This document shows, piece after piece, positions 25,113 to 32,887 of a stretch of 64,000 nucleotides of DNA. The notes beneath the pieces are model-generated. The model was given only the letters and a program-made list of their open reading frames with translations. It was not told where the DNA came from and made no database searches. The position numbers and the translations under genes are program-made. Location of the stretch: assembly GCA_023434665.1 (NCBI GenBank), contig JAEYSM010000080.1:28019-92018 (forward strand), read 5' to 3'. This DNA comes from Bacteroidota bacterium (GTDB lineage: Bacteria > Bacteroidota > Bacteroidia > Bacteroidales > Lentimicrobiaceae). The first letter of the stretch is position 1. Each line of letters starts with the position of its first letter.

Positions 25113-25268
25113 ATGGCAAAGAAAGTTGTTGCTACCCTTAGAACTTCTTCGGGTAAGGATTATGCAAAAGTTATCAGAATGGTTAGGTCAGAAAAAACAG
25201 GTGCCTATTCATTTAAAGAAACTATTGTACCTAATGATCAGGTAAAAGATTTCCTGGCAAAAAAATAA
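25113..25268 (+). CDS. DUF4295 family protein, 51 residues
   Basis: A small basic protein (starting MAKKVVATLRTSSGKDYAK and ending VKDFLAKK). It is a Bacteroidota-specific family regularly encoded right after rpmG. The basic composition, size and position suggest a ribosome-associated protein, which is inference from context. The ATG is 9 bases after the rpmG stop, and a terminator-like hairpin begins 18 bases after its own stop. Confidence 0.88.
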   Translation: MAKKVVATLRTSSGKDYAKVIRMVRSEKTGAYSFKETIVPNDQVKDFLAKK

Positions 25269-25285
25269 TACTTAATAGTATAATT

Positions 25286-25324
25286 AAACAGGGCCTTTTC
25301 TTGTTAATAGGAAAGACCCTGTTT
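25286..25324 (+). terminator. Terminator after rpmG-DUF4295
   Basis: AAACAGGG (25286-25293) pairs with CCCTGTTT (25317-25324); an inner stem CTTTTC/GGAAAG continues it after one mismatch, and TTTTCTATTT follows. It separates the ribosomal pair from ftsY, though some readthrough is possible. Confidence 0.75.
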
Positions 25325-25389
25325 TCTATTTCAGGGTAATGGTCTGGTTCTTTTAATTAATTTTGTCCTTCATTTTATCTGCCAATACA

Positions 25390-26346
25390 ATGGGTTTATT
25401 TTCCTTTTTTTCTAAAGACAAAAAGCAAGAACTTGATAAAGGGCTTGAAAAGACCAAAGACAATTTTTTTAGTAAAATTTCGAAGGCAATTATCGGTAAA
25501 TCGACAGTTGATGATGATGTACTTGATAACCTTGAAGAAATCCTTGTTACATCCGATGTTGGGGTTGAAACAACATTGAAAATCATTGATCGTATCCAGA
25601 AAAGAGTTGCCTCTGATAAGTATTTGGGTATAGGTGAACTTAATAATCTGCTTAGAGACGAAATAGTTGGATTACTGAATGAAACTGAGCACCCACAACT
25701 GATTAAAGATTTTGATTTTCCTAAACGCCCTGAACCCTATGTAATTATGGTAGTAGGAGTTAATGGCGTTGGTAAAACTACTACCATTGGCAAATTGGCT
25801 TATCAATTCAAAAAAGCCGGCAAAAGCGTCGTACTTGGTGCAGCCGATACTTTTAGAGCAGCAGCTGTATCTCAGCTTGAAATATGGGCAGATAGAGTTG
25901 ATGTGCCAATCGTAACTCAGGGTATGGGAGCGGATCCTGCCTCAGTAGCTTTCGATTCATTAAAGTCGGCTATTGCACGACAAGCTGATGTTCTTATTAT
26001 TGACACTGCAGGGAGATTGCATAATAAAGTCAATCTCATGAATGAGCTTTCAAAAATAAGGAAGGTGATGTCAAAACTCATTCCAGATGCCCCTCATGAA
26101 GTTTTACTTGTTCTTGATGCATCAACTGGACAAAATGCTATAGAACAGGCACGCCAATTCACATCAGCTACAGATGTTAATGCTTTGGCGTTGACCAAAC
26201 TGGATGGAACAGCAAAAGGTGGTGTTGTTATTGGTATAAGTGATCAATTTAAGATCCCGGTAAAGTACATTGGAATTGGAGAGAAGATGACCGATCTGCA
26301 GCCTTTTATTAAAGAGGAGTTCGTTGATTCCCTGTTCAAATCTTAA
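25390..26346 (+). CDS. ftsY: Signal recognition particle receptor FtsY
   Basis: 318 residues from the ATG at 25390. A TTG nine codons upstream is also in frame, but MGLFSFFSKDK is the family-like N-terminus. It has a short charged A region, the N domain (about 35-95) and the GTPase G domain with GVNGVGKTTTIGK, DTFRAAA, DTAGRLH and TKLDGTAKGG. It docks ribosome-SRP complexes at the inner membrane for co-translational insertion. The long acidic A domain of E. coli FtsY is absent, as is common in this phylum. Confidence 0.94.
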   Translation: MGLFSFFSKDKKQELDKGLEKTKDNFFSKISKAIIGKSTVDDDVLDNLEEILVTSDVGVETTLKIIDRIQKRVASDKYLGIGELNNLLRDEIVGLLNETEHPQLIKDFDFPKRPEPYVIMVVGVNGVGKTTTIGKLAYQFKKAGKSVVLGAADTFRAAAVSQLEIWADRVDVPIVTQGMGADPASVAFDSLKSAIARQADVLIIDTAGRLHNKVNLMNELSKIRKVMSKLIPDAPHEVLLVLDASTGQNAIEQARQFTSATDVNALALTKLDGTAKGGVVIGISDQFKIPVKYIGIGEKMTDLQPFIKEEFVDSLFKS

Positions 26347-26572
26347 ATCCTCCTTACACTTCTAAAATAAGGTCACTGGACTTTTCAACAATGAATACCA
26401 GAATATTTTTAGAATCAAACCACATGGTCTCTAAATGCCTTGTGCATTTTTAGTTATAAATTATTTGAAGCACTATTAATTTGGTAAGCGCTTCACTCTC
26501 AAACATTAAAACTGAATGTTTATAATTTTTTGATACTGTTTTAAATTTCCTTTTTTAACTAATATCCTATAA

Positions 26573-27895
26573 TTGAAGACAAAACTCGTAAATCGCAAAT
26601 CTGTCAATGTAATAACCTTAGGCTGCTCAAAGAATCTGGTTGATTCAGAATTTATGCTCAGACAATTAAAAGCATCAGGTTTTGAAATTCACCATGATAC
26701 AGATAAACAGGCAGATGTTGTAATTATCAACACCTGCGGTTTTATCAATGATGCAAAAGAGGAATCAATAAACACTATTCTCCACTGGGCTGAGTTAAAA
26801 AAGGAAAGTCGTATAAGCCAGCTTTATGTTATGGGCTGCCTGTCGGAAAGATATAAGGAAGAGTTGATGAAAGAATTGCCTGAGGCCGATGGCTTTTATG
26901 GCGTAAATGATCTGAATCAATTGCTTCAGGACCTGAATGCACCGTTCCGGAAAGAATTACTCAGCGAAAGGATTATAACCACACCTTCACATTACGCCTA
27001 CTTAAAAATTGCTGAAGGTTGTGACCATAAATGTGCATTCTGTGCCATCCCTTCTATCAGAGGAAAGAATATCTCTAAACCAATAGAAAACCTCGTCAGA
27101 GAAGCAGAGTTTCTTGCTGAATCCGGTGTTAAGGAGGTTATGTTAATTGCTCAGGATTTAACATGGTATGGGGTGGATCTTTATGGTAAAAAGAACCTCG
27201 CACTACTTCTGAATAACTTAACACAGGTGAATGGAATAGAATGGATAAGGTTGCATTATGCTTATCCACTTGCATTTCCGATGGATGTCCTCGATTCGAT
27301 AAGAGACAATCCAAAAATCTGCAATTATCTTGATATACCATTGCAGCATATCAACAATCGCATTCTAACTTCAATGAAAAGAGGACTGAGTGGTGATAAA
27401 ACAAGAAAATTAATTTCAGATATCAGGAAAAAAGTACCCGGCATAGCAATCAGAACCAGTCTTATTGTTGGTTTTCCTGGGGAAACAACCGAAGAATTCA
27501 ATGAATTATATGAGTTCGTTAAAGAAATTGAGTTTGATAGGTTAGGAGTGTTTACATACTCTCATGAGGAAAAAACGCCAGCTTTTAAGTTGCAGGATAA
27601 CGTCAGACCTGCCGTTAAAGCACGCAGAGCAGAGAAGTTAATGACAGTTCAGCAAGAAATTTCAGCAGCGAAAAATAACTCATTACATGGCTCTATATTA
27701 AAAGTAGTAATAGACCGTCAGGAAGGCGATACTTTTATTGGAAGGACCGAGTTCGATTCCCCTGAAGTAGATAATGAAGTAATCATTCCACGAAATGAAG
27801 AATTGATCTCTAAATTTAACATTGCTCCTGGTAGGTTTATTAATGTAAGAGTTACTGGTTCTGACATGTACGACCTTTATGGTGAACCCATATGA
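26573..27895 (+). CDS. rimO: Ribosomal protein S12 methylthiotransferase RimO
   Basis: 440 residues from a TTG start, kept because the methylthiotransferase domain begins at residue 11 and no earlier or nearer ATG exists. The N-terminal cluster cysteines are Cys18 (LGCSKN), Cys55 (NTCGFI) and Cys89 (MGCLSE); the radical-SAM cluster is Cys150, Cys154 and Cys157 (GCDHKCAFC). A TRAM domain closes the protein. It adds a methylthio group to the conserved Asp of ribosomal protein S12. The wording TLGCSKNLVDSE separates it from the tRNA enzyme MiaB. A 226-base gap follows ftsY, holding a small hairpin (26434-26450) that may end ftsY transcription. Confidence 0.94.
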   Translation: MKTKLVNRKSVNVITLGCSKNLVDSEFMLRQLKASGFEIHHDTDKQADVVIINTCGFINDAKEESINTILHWAELKKESRISQLYVMGCLSERYKEELMKELPEADGFYGVNDLNQLLQDLNAPFRKELLSERIITTPSHYAYLKIAEGCDHKCAFCAIPSIRGKNISKPIENLVREAEFLAESGVKEVMLIAQDLTWYGVDLYGKKNLALLLNNLTQVNGIEWIRLHYAYPLAFPMDVLDSIRDNPKICNYLDIPLQHINNRILTSMKRGLSGDKTRKLISDIRKKVPGIAIRTSLIVGFPGETTEEFNELYEFVKEIEFDRLGVFTYSHEEKTPAFKLQDNVRPAVKARRAEKLMTVQQEISAAKNNSLHGSILKVVIDRQEGDTFIGRTEFDSPEVDNEVIIPRNEELISKFNIAPGRFINVRVTGSDMYDLYGEPI

Positions 27896-27986
27896 TTTTT
27901 AATTTTCTGAAAGAATTCGTACTTTTTGGGGGAGTACTGTGGAAATGTCATATTTTTATAAGGAACTACTTTAAATAGCGAGCTGG

Positions 27987-28490
27987 ATGATGAAGAAGAA
28001 ATTATTTAATCCATTTGTAAAGCTTGATGGTTATAAATGTTTTGGCTGCTCTCCCGATAATCCTTTTGGTTTACAACTAAGATTTCAGGAAGAAGATGAT
28101 TTTGTGACTGCCCAGTGGGAACCTAAAGAGCAGTTCCAGGGATGGTTGAATACACTTCATGGCGGCATCCAGGCAACTATGCTTGACGAAATTGCCAGTT
28201 GGCTTGTATTTGTTAAGCTGAATACATCCGGAGTTACCTGTGAAATGGAAGTTAAGTTGAAAAAGCCTGTCAAGATCAATGAGGGAATTATTTATTTAAA
28301 AGCTCAACTTGTGGAAATGAAAAGAAATATTGCAGTTATTAACACTTCTCTGTATAATAGTAATCATGAATTATGTACAGAAGCTGTTATGCACTATTTC
28401 ACTTTCACTGAGTCTGTTGCACGAGAGAGGTTTTGGTATCCCGGGAAAGCTGCTTTTTATTCACCAATAAATAAAGAATTAAACAAATGA
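27987..28490 (+). CDS. PaaI-like hotdog thioesterase
   Basis: 167 residues, single hotdog fold. The active-site segment LNTLHGGIQATMLDEIASW matches the HGG..A.LDE motif of the PaaI/YbgC-like acyl-CoA thioesterase group. An N-terminal CFGCSPDNPFGLQL segment resembles family members with an extra Cys pair. It is a cytoplasmic enzyme hydrolysing acyl-CoA of unknown chain. Its stop overlaps the next start (ATGA), so the esterase lipoprotein is translationally coupled to it. Confidence 0.85.
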   Translation: MMKKKLFNPFVKLDGYKCFGCSPDNPFGLQLRFQEEDDFVTAQWEPKEQFQGWLNTLHGGIQATMLDEIASWLVFVKLNTSGVTCEMEVKLKKPVKINEGIIYLKAQLVEMKRNIAVINTSLYNSNHELCTEAVMHYFTFTESVARERFWYPGKAAFYSPINKELNK

Positions 28491-29719
28491 GAATTCTCTT
28501 ACTTATAATGACCTTGTTTCTTACTCTATCATGCAAAAAATCAGAACAAGAAGAAGATAAAATCATTGATTCTGATTACATAGAGTTTACTTCAATGAAT
28601 CATTTCCTGACTACGATTCAGGAAATAGCATCTGATACATCAGCAAGTCGCCTGAAGAAATTTGTAGACAGTCTTAAAGTTAACAACCAGGTGCCTTTTG
28701 TTTTTAACGATTCCGTAACTTTTATTTATTATGGGTCTGCAGACAATATTCAATGGGCTGGTGATTTCAATAATTGGCAACCAGGAGGCAATGATTTTAA
28801 TGGTGAAAAAATAGGAAGCAAATTGTGGATATGCACTAAAAACTTTCCAATTGATGCTAGACTTGATTACAAAATAGTGATGAATAATTCGAGTTGGATA
28901 CTCGATCCTTTGAATGGGTTTACTCAATATAGCGGTTTTGGTCCTAATTCTGAATTACGCATGCCTGAATGGGTTTTCCCTGAGGAAACAAAGTTGATGG
29001 AGGGCGTTATTAAAGGAACGCTATCCGAAAACATCATAATTTCAAGTTCTTCAGAAAATTTGGGATACAATGTTCAGTACAAAGTGTATACCCCTTATAA
29101 CTATGAGCAACAAACTCAAATGCCGGTCATATACGTCACAGATGGCCATGAGTATTCCGATGATCGTCTTGGTGCTATGGTAACTGTTCTTGATAATCTT
29201 ATTTATAAGCAACAAATTGAACCTGTTATAGCTGTATTTATTGATCCAAGAGACCCGGCAAATAATTCAAACAATAGGCGTTTGGTTGAATATCGTACAA
29301 ATCAACGGTTCGCAGCTTTTGTGTCTCAGGAATTAGTCCCATTGATTGACCAAAATTATAAGACTATAAATTCACCTGAACATCGGGCGATTTTAGGTAC
29401 TTCATATGGTGGGTGGAATTCTGCATATTTCGGTCTTACACAAAGTGAAACTTTCAGGTTGATTGGTATGCATTCCCCGGCATTTGATCAATCAATGATA
29501 AACTCATATAGTAATACTGGGATGAAGCCTTTAAAAATCTACATGAGTACTGGTACTATAAATGACACTGAAGACAGGTCAAGGTTATTAAAAGCAGTGT
29601 TGGAGGATAAAGGCTATATTTTTCAATATAAGGAAGTTAATGAGGGGCATTCATGGGGCAACTGGAAGGGTTTGATTGATGAACCTCTAATTTTCTTTTT
29701 CGGAAATTCTAAAATTTGA
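28487..29719 (+). CDS. Lipoprotein esterase, enterochelin-esterase-like, with CBM48-like domain
   Basis: 410 residues. A lipoprotein signal ends at Cys16 (LTLSCKK). A beta-sandwich at about 75-155 (IQWAGDFNNWQPGG, then LDYKIVMNNSSWILDP) resembles the carbohydrate-binding/E-set modules of starch and xylan esterases. The catalytic domain (about 180-405) is of the enterochelin-esterase/esterase D type: nucleophile Ser306 in GTSYGGWNS, the acid region near PRDPANNS, and the His in NEGHSWGNW. It probably removes acyl groups such as acetyl or feruloyl from sugars in the periplasm or at the cell surface; siderophore hydrolysis is an alternative, but no iron genes are near. Confidence 0.83.
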   Translation: MRILLLIMTLFLTLSCKKSEQEEDKIIDSDYIEFTSMNHFLTTIQEIASDTSASRLKKFVDSLKVNNQVPFVFNDSVTFIYYGSADNIQWAGDFNNWQPGGNDFNGEKIGSKLWICTKNFPIDARLDYKIVMNNSSWILDPLNGFTQYSGFGPNSELRMPEWVFPEETKLMEGVIKGTLSENIIISSSSENLGYNVQYKVYTPYNYEQQTQMPVIYVTDGHEYSDDRLGAMVTVLDNLIYKQQIEPVIAVFIDPRDPANNSNNRRLVEYRTNQRFAAFVSQELVPLIDQNYKTINSPEHRAILGTSYGGWNSAYFGLTQSETFRLIGMHSPAFDQSMINSYSNTGMKPLKIYMSTGTINDTEDRSRLLKAVLEDKGYIFQYKEVNEGHSWGNWKGLIDEPLIFFFGNSKI

Positions 29720-29803
29720 TCTGAAATAGTGAATTTTACAGAGTGATACTGACGTTGTAAAGCTACCATAAAGGATAAATTTTTCACTTAATTTGAGGAT
29801 ATT

Positions 29804-30217
29804 ATGACACATGAAGTAGAAGTTAGCTGGATAGATGGTCTTGCATTCAGAGCAGAAGGTGATGATAACAGTATTGTGATAGATGCTCCATTTGAAGCTG
29901 GGGGCCAAAACAGAGGAATCCGACCAAAAATGTTGATTTTAGCATCATTAGGAGGTTGTACTGCTGTTGATGTAATATTGATATTGCAGAAAATGAAAGT
30001 TGAAGTAACCAGCTTAAAAATTGCTGCAGAAGGCAAGTTAACTGATGTTCATCCTAAAGTATATGAAACTATTCATTTGAAATACATTTTTTCGGGCAAT
30101 AATCTGGATAGAACAAAACTTGAGAGGGCGATTGAATTATCTCATGAGAAATATTGCGGAGTTACTGCTATGCTTAAGAATTCTGTTAAAATCACCAGTG
30201 AAATAGTAATTGAATAA
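29804..30217 (+). CDS. OsmC/Ohr family protein
   Basis: 137 residues. Two conserved cysteines are visible in LGGCTAVDV and KYCGVTAML, the peroxidatic and resolving pair of the OsmC branch. The family reduces organic hydroperoxides using thiols. The YhfA-like spacing and the absence of the Ohr-specific N-terminus favour OsmC-type. It stands alone between the esterase gene and a convergent Nudix gene. Confidence 0.88.
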   Translation: MTHEVEVSWIDGLAFRAEGDDNSIVIDAPFEAGGQNRGIRPKMLILASLGGCTAVDVILILQKMKVEVTSLKIAAEGKLTDVHPKVYETIHLKYIFSGNNLDRTKLERAIELSHEKYCGVTAMLKNSVKITSEIVIE

Positions 30218-30269
30218 TTCAACCCCTCAATAATATTATTAGGTGTTACTAATTGATCAATTCAACACA

Positions 30270-30932
30270 TTAGTATTGCCTGTATCTCGTCGTTTGCTTG
30301 GCAATAAGCAACAATTCGCTTAAGATCATTGCAGTCGCACCCCATATTAAGTGGTTATTAATCATATAACCGGGAACCTGAAGTGTAAGCATTTCTGATG
30401 TAGTTACGAGGTATGTGCCTAATGAATCTTTCTTAAAGAAGAAATCAAAAGGGACAGTTATTACTTCAGCAACCTCTCTGGGATCCATTGTTATTACAGG
30501 GGGCTCATGAGTTGCTGCAACAATTGGGTGTATTATGAAATTGCTTGGGGGAACATATAGTTCAGTTAAGATACCCAATGTTTCACAGGTCGCTTTTGAC
30601 ACACCTATTTCTTCATATAGTTCACGATACGCGGTTTCAAAATGATCTTCATCTTCTGTTTCGGCTTTTCCACCGGGAAATGAAATCTGGCCACTATGAA
30701 CTCCCTTATATTCAACACGCTTTATAAAGACAATATTTGGATCACCCTTTTTATCAGGAAAAAACAAAATCAGAACACTACTCAATTGAGCTTTTGTATA
30801 ATCAGGCACCTGAAGAACAAGTGATTTTCTGTGTTCTGGTGCCACAAGGTCGTGAGCAGGTGATCCTGGTAAAGGATGAACTAGTGCTTGTTTGAGTTCT
30901 GCAATGAAAGTTTTATATTCTGTATATGCCAT
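30270..30932 (-). CDS. Nudix hydrolase, CoA pyrophosphatase type
   Basis: 220 residues. The Nudix box is SFPGGKAETEDEDHF followed by ETAYRELYEEIGV, one residue longer between Gly and the Arg-Glu pair than the canonical box, as in the NudL/PCD1 group. The preceding VLILFFP and VFIKR strands and the later PSNFIIHPIVA segment also fit CoA diphosphatases, which split CoA or acyl-CoA to phosphopantetheine and 3',5'-ADP. It is convergent with the OsmC gene, with 52 bases between the stops. The complement of 30961-30968 (TAATTTTG) is a possible -7 element 28 bases upstream. Confidence 0.87.
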   Translation of the reverse strand: MAYTEYKTFIAELKQALVHPLPGSPAHDLVAPEHRKSLVLQVPDYTKAQLSSVLILFFPDKKGDPNIVFIKRVEYKGVHSGQISFPGGKAETEDEDHFETAYRELYEEIGVSKATCETLGILTELYVPPSNFIIHPIVAATHEPPVITMDPREVAEVITVPFDFFFKKDSLGTYLVTTSEMLTLQVPGYMINNHLIWGATAMILSELLLIAKQTTRYRQY

Positions 30933-31037
30933 CGAATGGTCAGGTTGCTTTATAAATGTCCAAAATTAAATTTTTATCTGCTGTTTACTTTTGGAAAATT
31001 CTTATTTTTATGCAGTAATAACACAGAGCGGTGATGT

Positions 31038-31313
31038 ATGGTTAAGGAAAAGTCAATAGAGGATCTGGAAATTGTTGAATTAACTACTGATTTATACGAG
31101 CTTATCTTGTATAATGATGACTACAATGAATTTGAATTTGTAATTGATTGCCTTATCGAAGTATGTGAAATAGAGCCTATTCAGGCTGAACAAATAACTT
31201 TAATTGTTCATGAGAAAGGCAAGTGTGGTGTAGTTTATGGTACATTGAGTGAGTTAAAACCCAAGTATGAGAAGCTAACCAATAAAGGATTAACTGTCTC
31301 AATAGAATCTTAA
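31038..31313 (+). CDS. clpS: ClpS adaptor for ClpAP/ClpCP protease
   Basis: 91 residues, the normal length. The signature LILYNDDYNEFEFVIDCL and the later QAEQITLIVHEKGKC match ClpS; the Asn-Asp-Asp and His define the pocket that binds N-terminal destabilising residues. It delivers N-degron substrates to a Clp ATPase. The natural partner in this window is the ClpC-type unfoldase at 43157-45712. It is followed 12 bases later by the nfeD gene, so clpS, nfeD and floA may form one transcript. Confidence 0.92.
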   Translation: MVKEKSIEDLEIVELTTDLYELILYNDDYNEFEFVIDCLIEVCEIEPIQAEQITLIVHEKGKCGVVYGTLSELKPKYEKLTNKGLTVSIES

Positions 31314-31325
31314 ATCAAATCCTCC

Positions 31326-31790
31326 ATGTCAATAACTTTAATATTTTTACTGATTGCCCTTGGATTAATACTTTTACTTCTTGAAATTTTTGTCGTACCC
31401 GGCACCTCATTTTTTGGAGTTGTTGGGGGAATTCTTATAGTTGTGTCAGTTTGGCAAGCATATGCAATTATGGGAACTAAAACAGGGAACATTGTCGTTA
31501 TAGCAACAGCTATATTAATTGGAGTTGTTGTTGGTTTTGCTTTGAAATCAAATACATGGAATAGAATGATGCTCAAGACAAATATTGAAGGAAGAGTGAA
31601 TGAATTAAATCAAACTGAACTTCATGTTGGGGATAGCGGGAAATCTATTTCAAGAATTTCACCGGCTGGTACCGCTTTGTTTCATGATAATCTGTATGAA
31701 GTGCATACAAATGGGGATTTTATTGACCCCGAAACCTCGCTTATAATAACGAAATTGGAAGAAAATAAAATCTTTGTTAAACGTAAATAA
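31326..31790 (+). CDS. NfeD family membrane protein
   Basis: 154 residues. Three membrane helices (about 3-24, 30-48, 56-75) precede a C-terminal OB-fold domain (about 85-154). This is the short NfeD1b form without a ClpP-like protease domain. NfeD proteins are encoded beside flotillin-type proteins and are thought to act with them in membrane microdomains. The floA-type gene starts 6 bases after the stop. Confidence 0.88.
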   Translation: MSITLIFLLIALGLILLLLEIFVVPGTSFFGVVGGILIVVSVWQAYAIMGTKTGNIVVIATAILIGVVVGFALKSNTWNRMMLKTNIEGRVNELNQTELHVGDSGKSISRISPAGTALFHDNLYEVHTNGDFIDPETSLIITKLEENKIFVKRK

Positions 31791-31796
31791 TAAAAA

Positions 31797-32804
31797 ATGG
31801 AATCAAGTGTATTGTTAGTTTTAGCTATAATTGTAGCCTCAATAATCGGACTTTGGATTATTCTTTACTTTATCCCTGTAGGACTATGGTTCTCTGCTCT
31901 GCTATCAGGAGTAAGAGTTTCGCTGCTACAGCTGGTATTCATGAGATGGAGAAAAGTGCCACCATCAGTCATTGTCACTGCTATGATTAATGCAACCAAA
32001 GCAGGCTTAGTAATATCCCGTGATGAGCTTGAAGCACATTATCTTGCCGGTGGAAGGGTTCAATTAGTTGTCAATGCCTTGATTTCTGCAGATAAAGCCA
32101 ACATCCCCCTTAACTTTAAAGCAGCTACGGCTATCGATTTGGCAGGTCGTGATGTATTTGAAGCGGTTCAAATGTCGGTTAATCCAAAGGTAATCAACAC
32201 ACCTCCAGTGGCTGCAGTTGCAAAGGACGGGATACAGCTAATTGCAAAAGCTCGTGTAACTGTTAGAGCCAATATTAAACAATTGGTCGGAGGTGCAGGT
32301 GAAGAAACCATTCTCGCAAGGGTAGGGGAAGGGGTTGTTTCTTCTATCGGTTCAGCAAAATCACATAAGGAAGTTCTTGAAAATCCCGATTCCATTTCTA
32401 AAGTTGTTTTATCAAAAGGACTCGATTCAGGTACCGCATTTGAAATACTGTCAATTGATATTGCTGATATTGATGTAGGAAAAAATATCGGAGCTCAGCT
32501 TCAGATGGATCAGGCAAATGCTGATAAAAATATTGCACAAGCAAAAGCTGAAGAGCGAAGAGCTATGGCTGTTGCTCAGGAACAAGAAATGAAAGCAAAA
32601 GCTCAGGAAGCCCGTGCCAAAGTAATTGAGGCTGAGGCAGAAATTCCACTAGCTATGGCTGAATCATTCAGAGCAGGTAATATGGGTATAATGGACTATT
32701 ATAAGTTCCAAAATATTCAGGCTGATACCAAGATGCGTGAATCCATATCAGAACCACCAAAACCGAAACAAGGGCCAAAGGGACCGGAAGCTCCTATAAA
32801 ATAG
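31797..32804 (+). CDS. floA: Flotillin-like protein FloA (UPF0365)
   Basis: 335 residues. An N-terminal hydrophobic hairpin (about 4-40) inserts in the membrane; the SPFH-like domain (about 60-230) and a coiled-coil segment rich in Ala, Glu and Lys (about 235-285, KAEERRAMAVAQEQEMKAKA) follow. The C-terminus is Pro/Lys-rich. It organises membrane microdomains and helps lipid homeostasis and septal or envelope processes in Bacillus. Its pairing with NfeD is the conserved layout. A strong terminator follows directly. Confidence 0.9.
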   Translation: MESSVLLVLAIIVASIIGLWIILYFIPVGLWFSALLSGVRVSLLQLVFMRWRKVPPSVIVTAMINATKAGLVISRDELEAHYLAGGRVQLVVNALISADKANIPLNFKAATAIDLAGRDVFEAVQMSVNPKVINTPPVAAVAKDGIQLIAKARVTVRANIKQLVGGAGEETILARVGEGVVSSIGSAKSHKEVLENPDSISKVVLSKGLDSGTAFEILSIDIADIDVGKNIGAQLQMDQANADKNIAQAKAEERRAMAVAQEQEMKAKAQEARAKVIEAEAEIPLAMAESFRAGNMGIMDYYKFQNIQADTKMRESISEPPKPKQGPKGPEAPIK

Positions 32805-32810
32805 TTTAAG

Positions 32811-32838
32811 ACGCCCTTATTTAAAGGGCGTTTTTTTT
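32811..32838 (+). terminator. Terminator after floA
   Basis: ACGCCCTT (32811-32818) pairs with AAGGGCGT (32824-32831) around a 5-base loop, followed by an unbroken T run to 32838. Classic intrinsic terminator, plus strand. Confidence 0.9.
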
Positions 32839-32887
32839 GATTATTCATTCATAATTTTGTTTATTATTCTGGATATAGAGGATTTTA

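Noticed and set aside
26391..26453. 20-residue frame in the ftsY-rimO gap
   Set aside because: No promoter, low-complexity content and overlap with a hairpin; probably chance.
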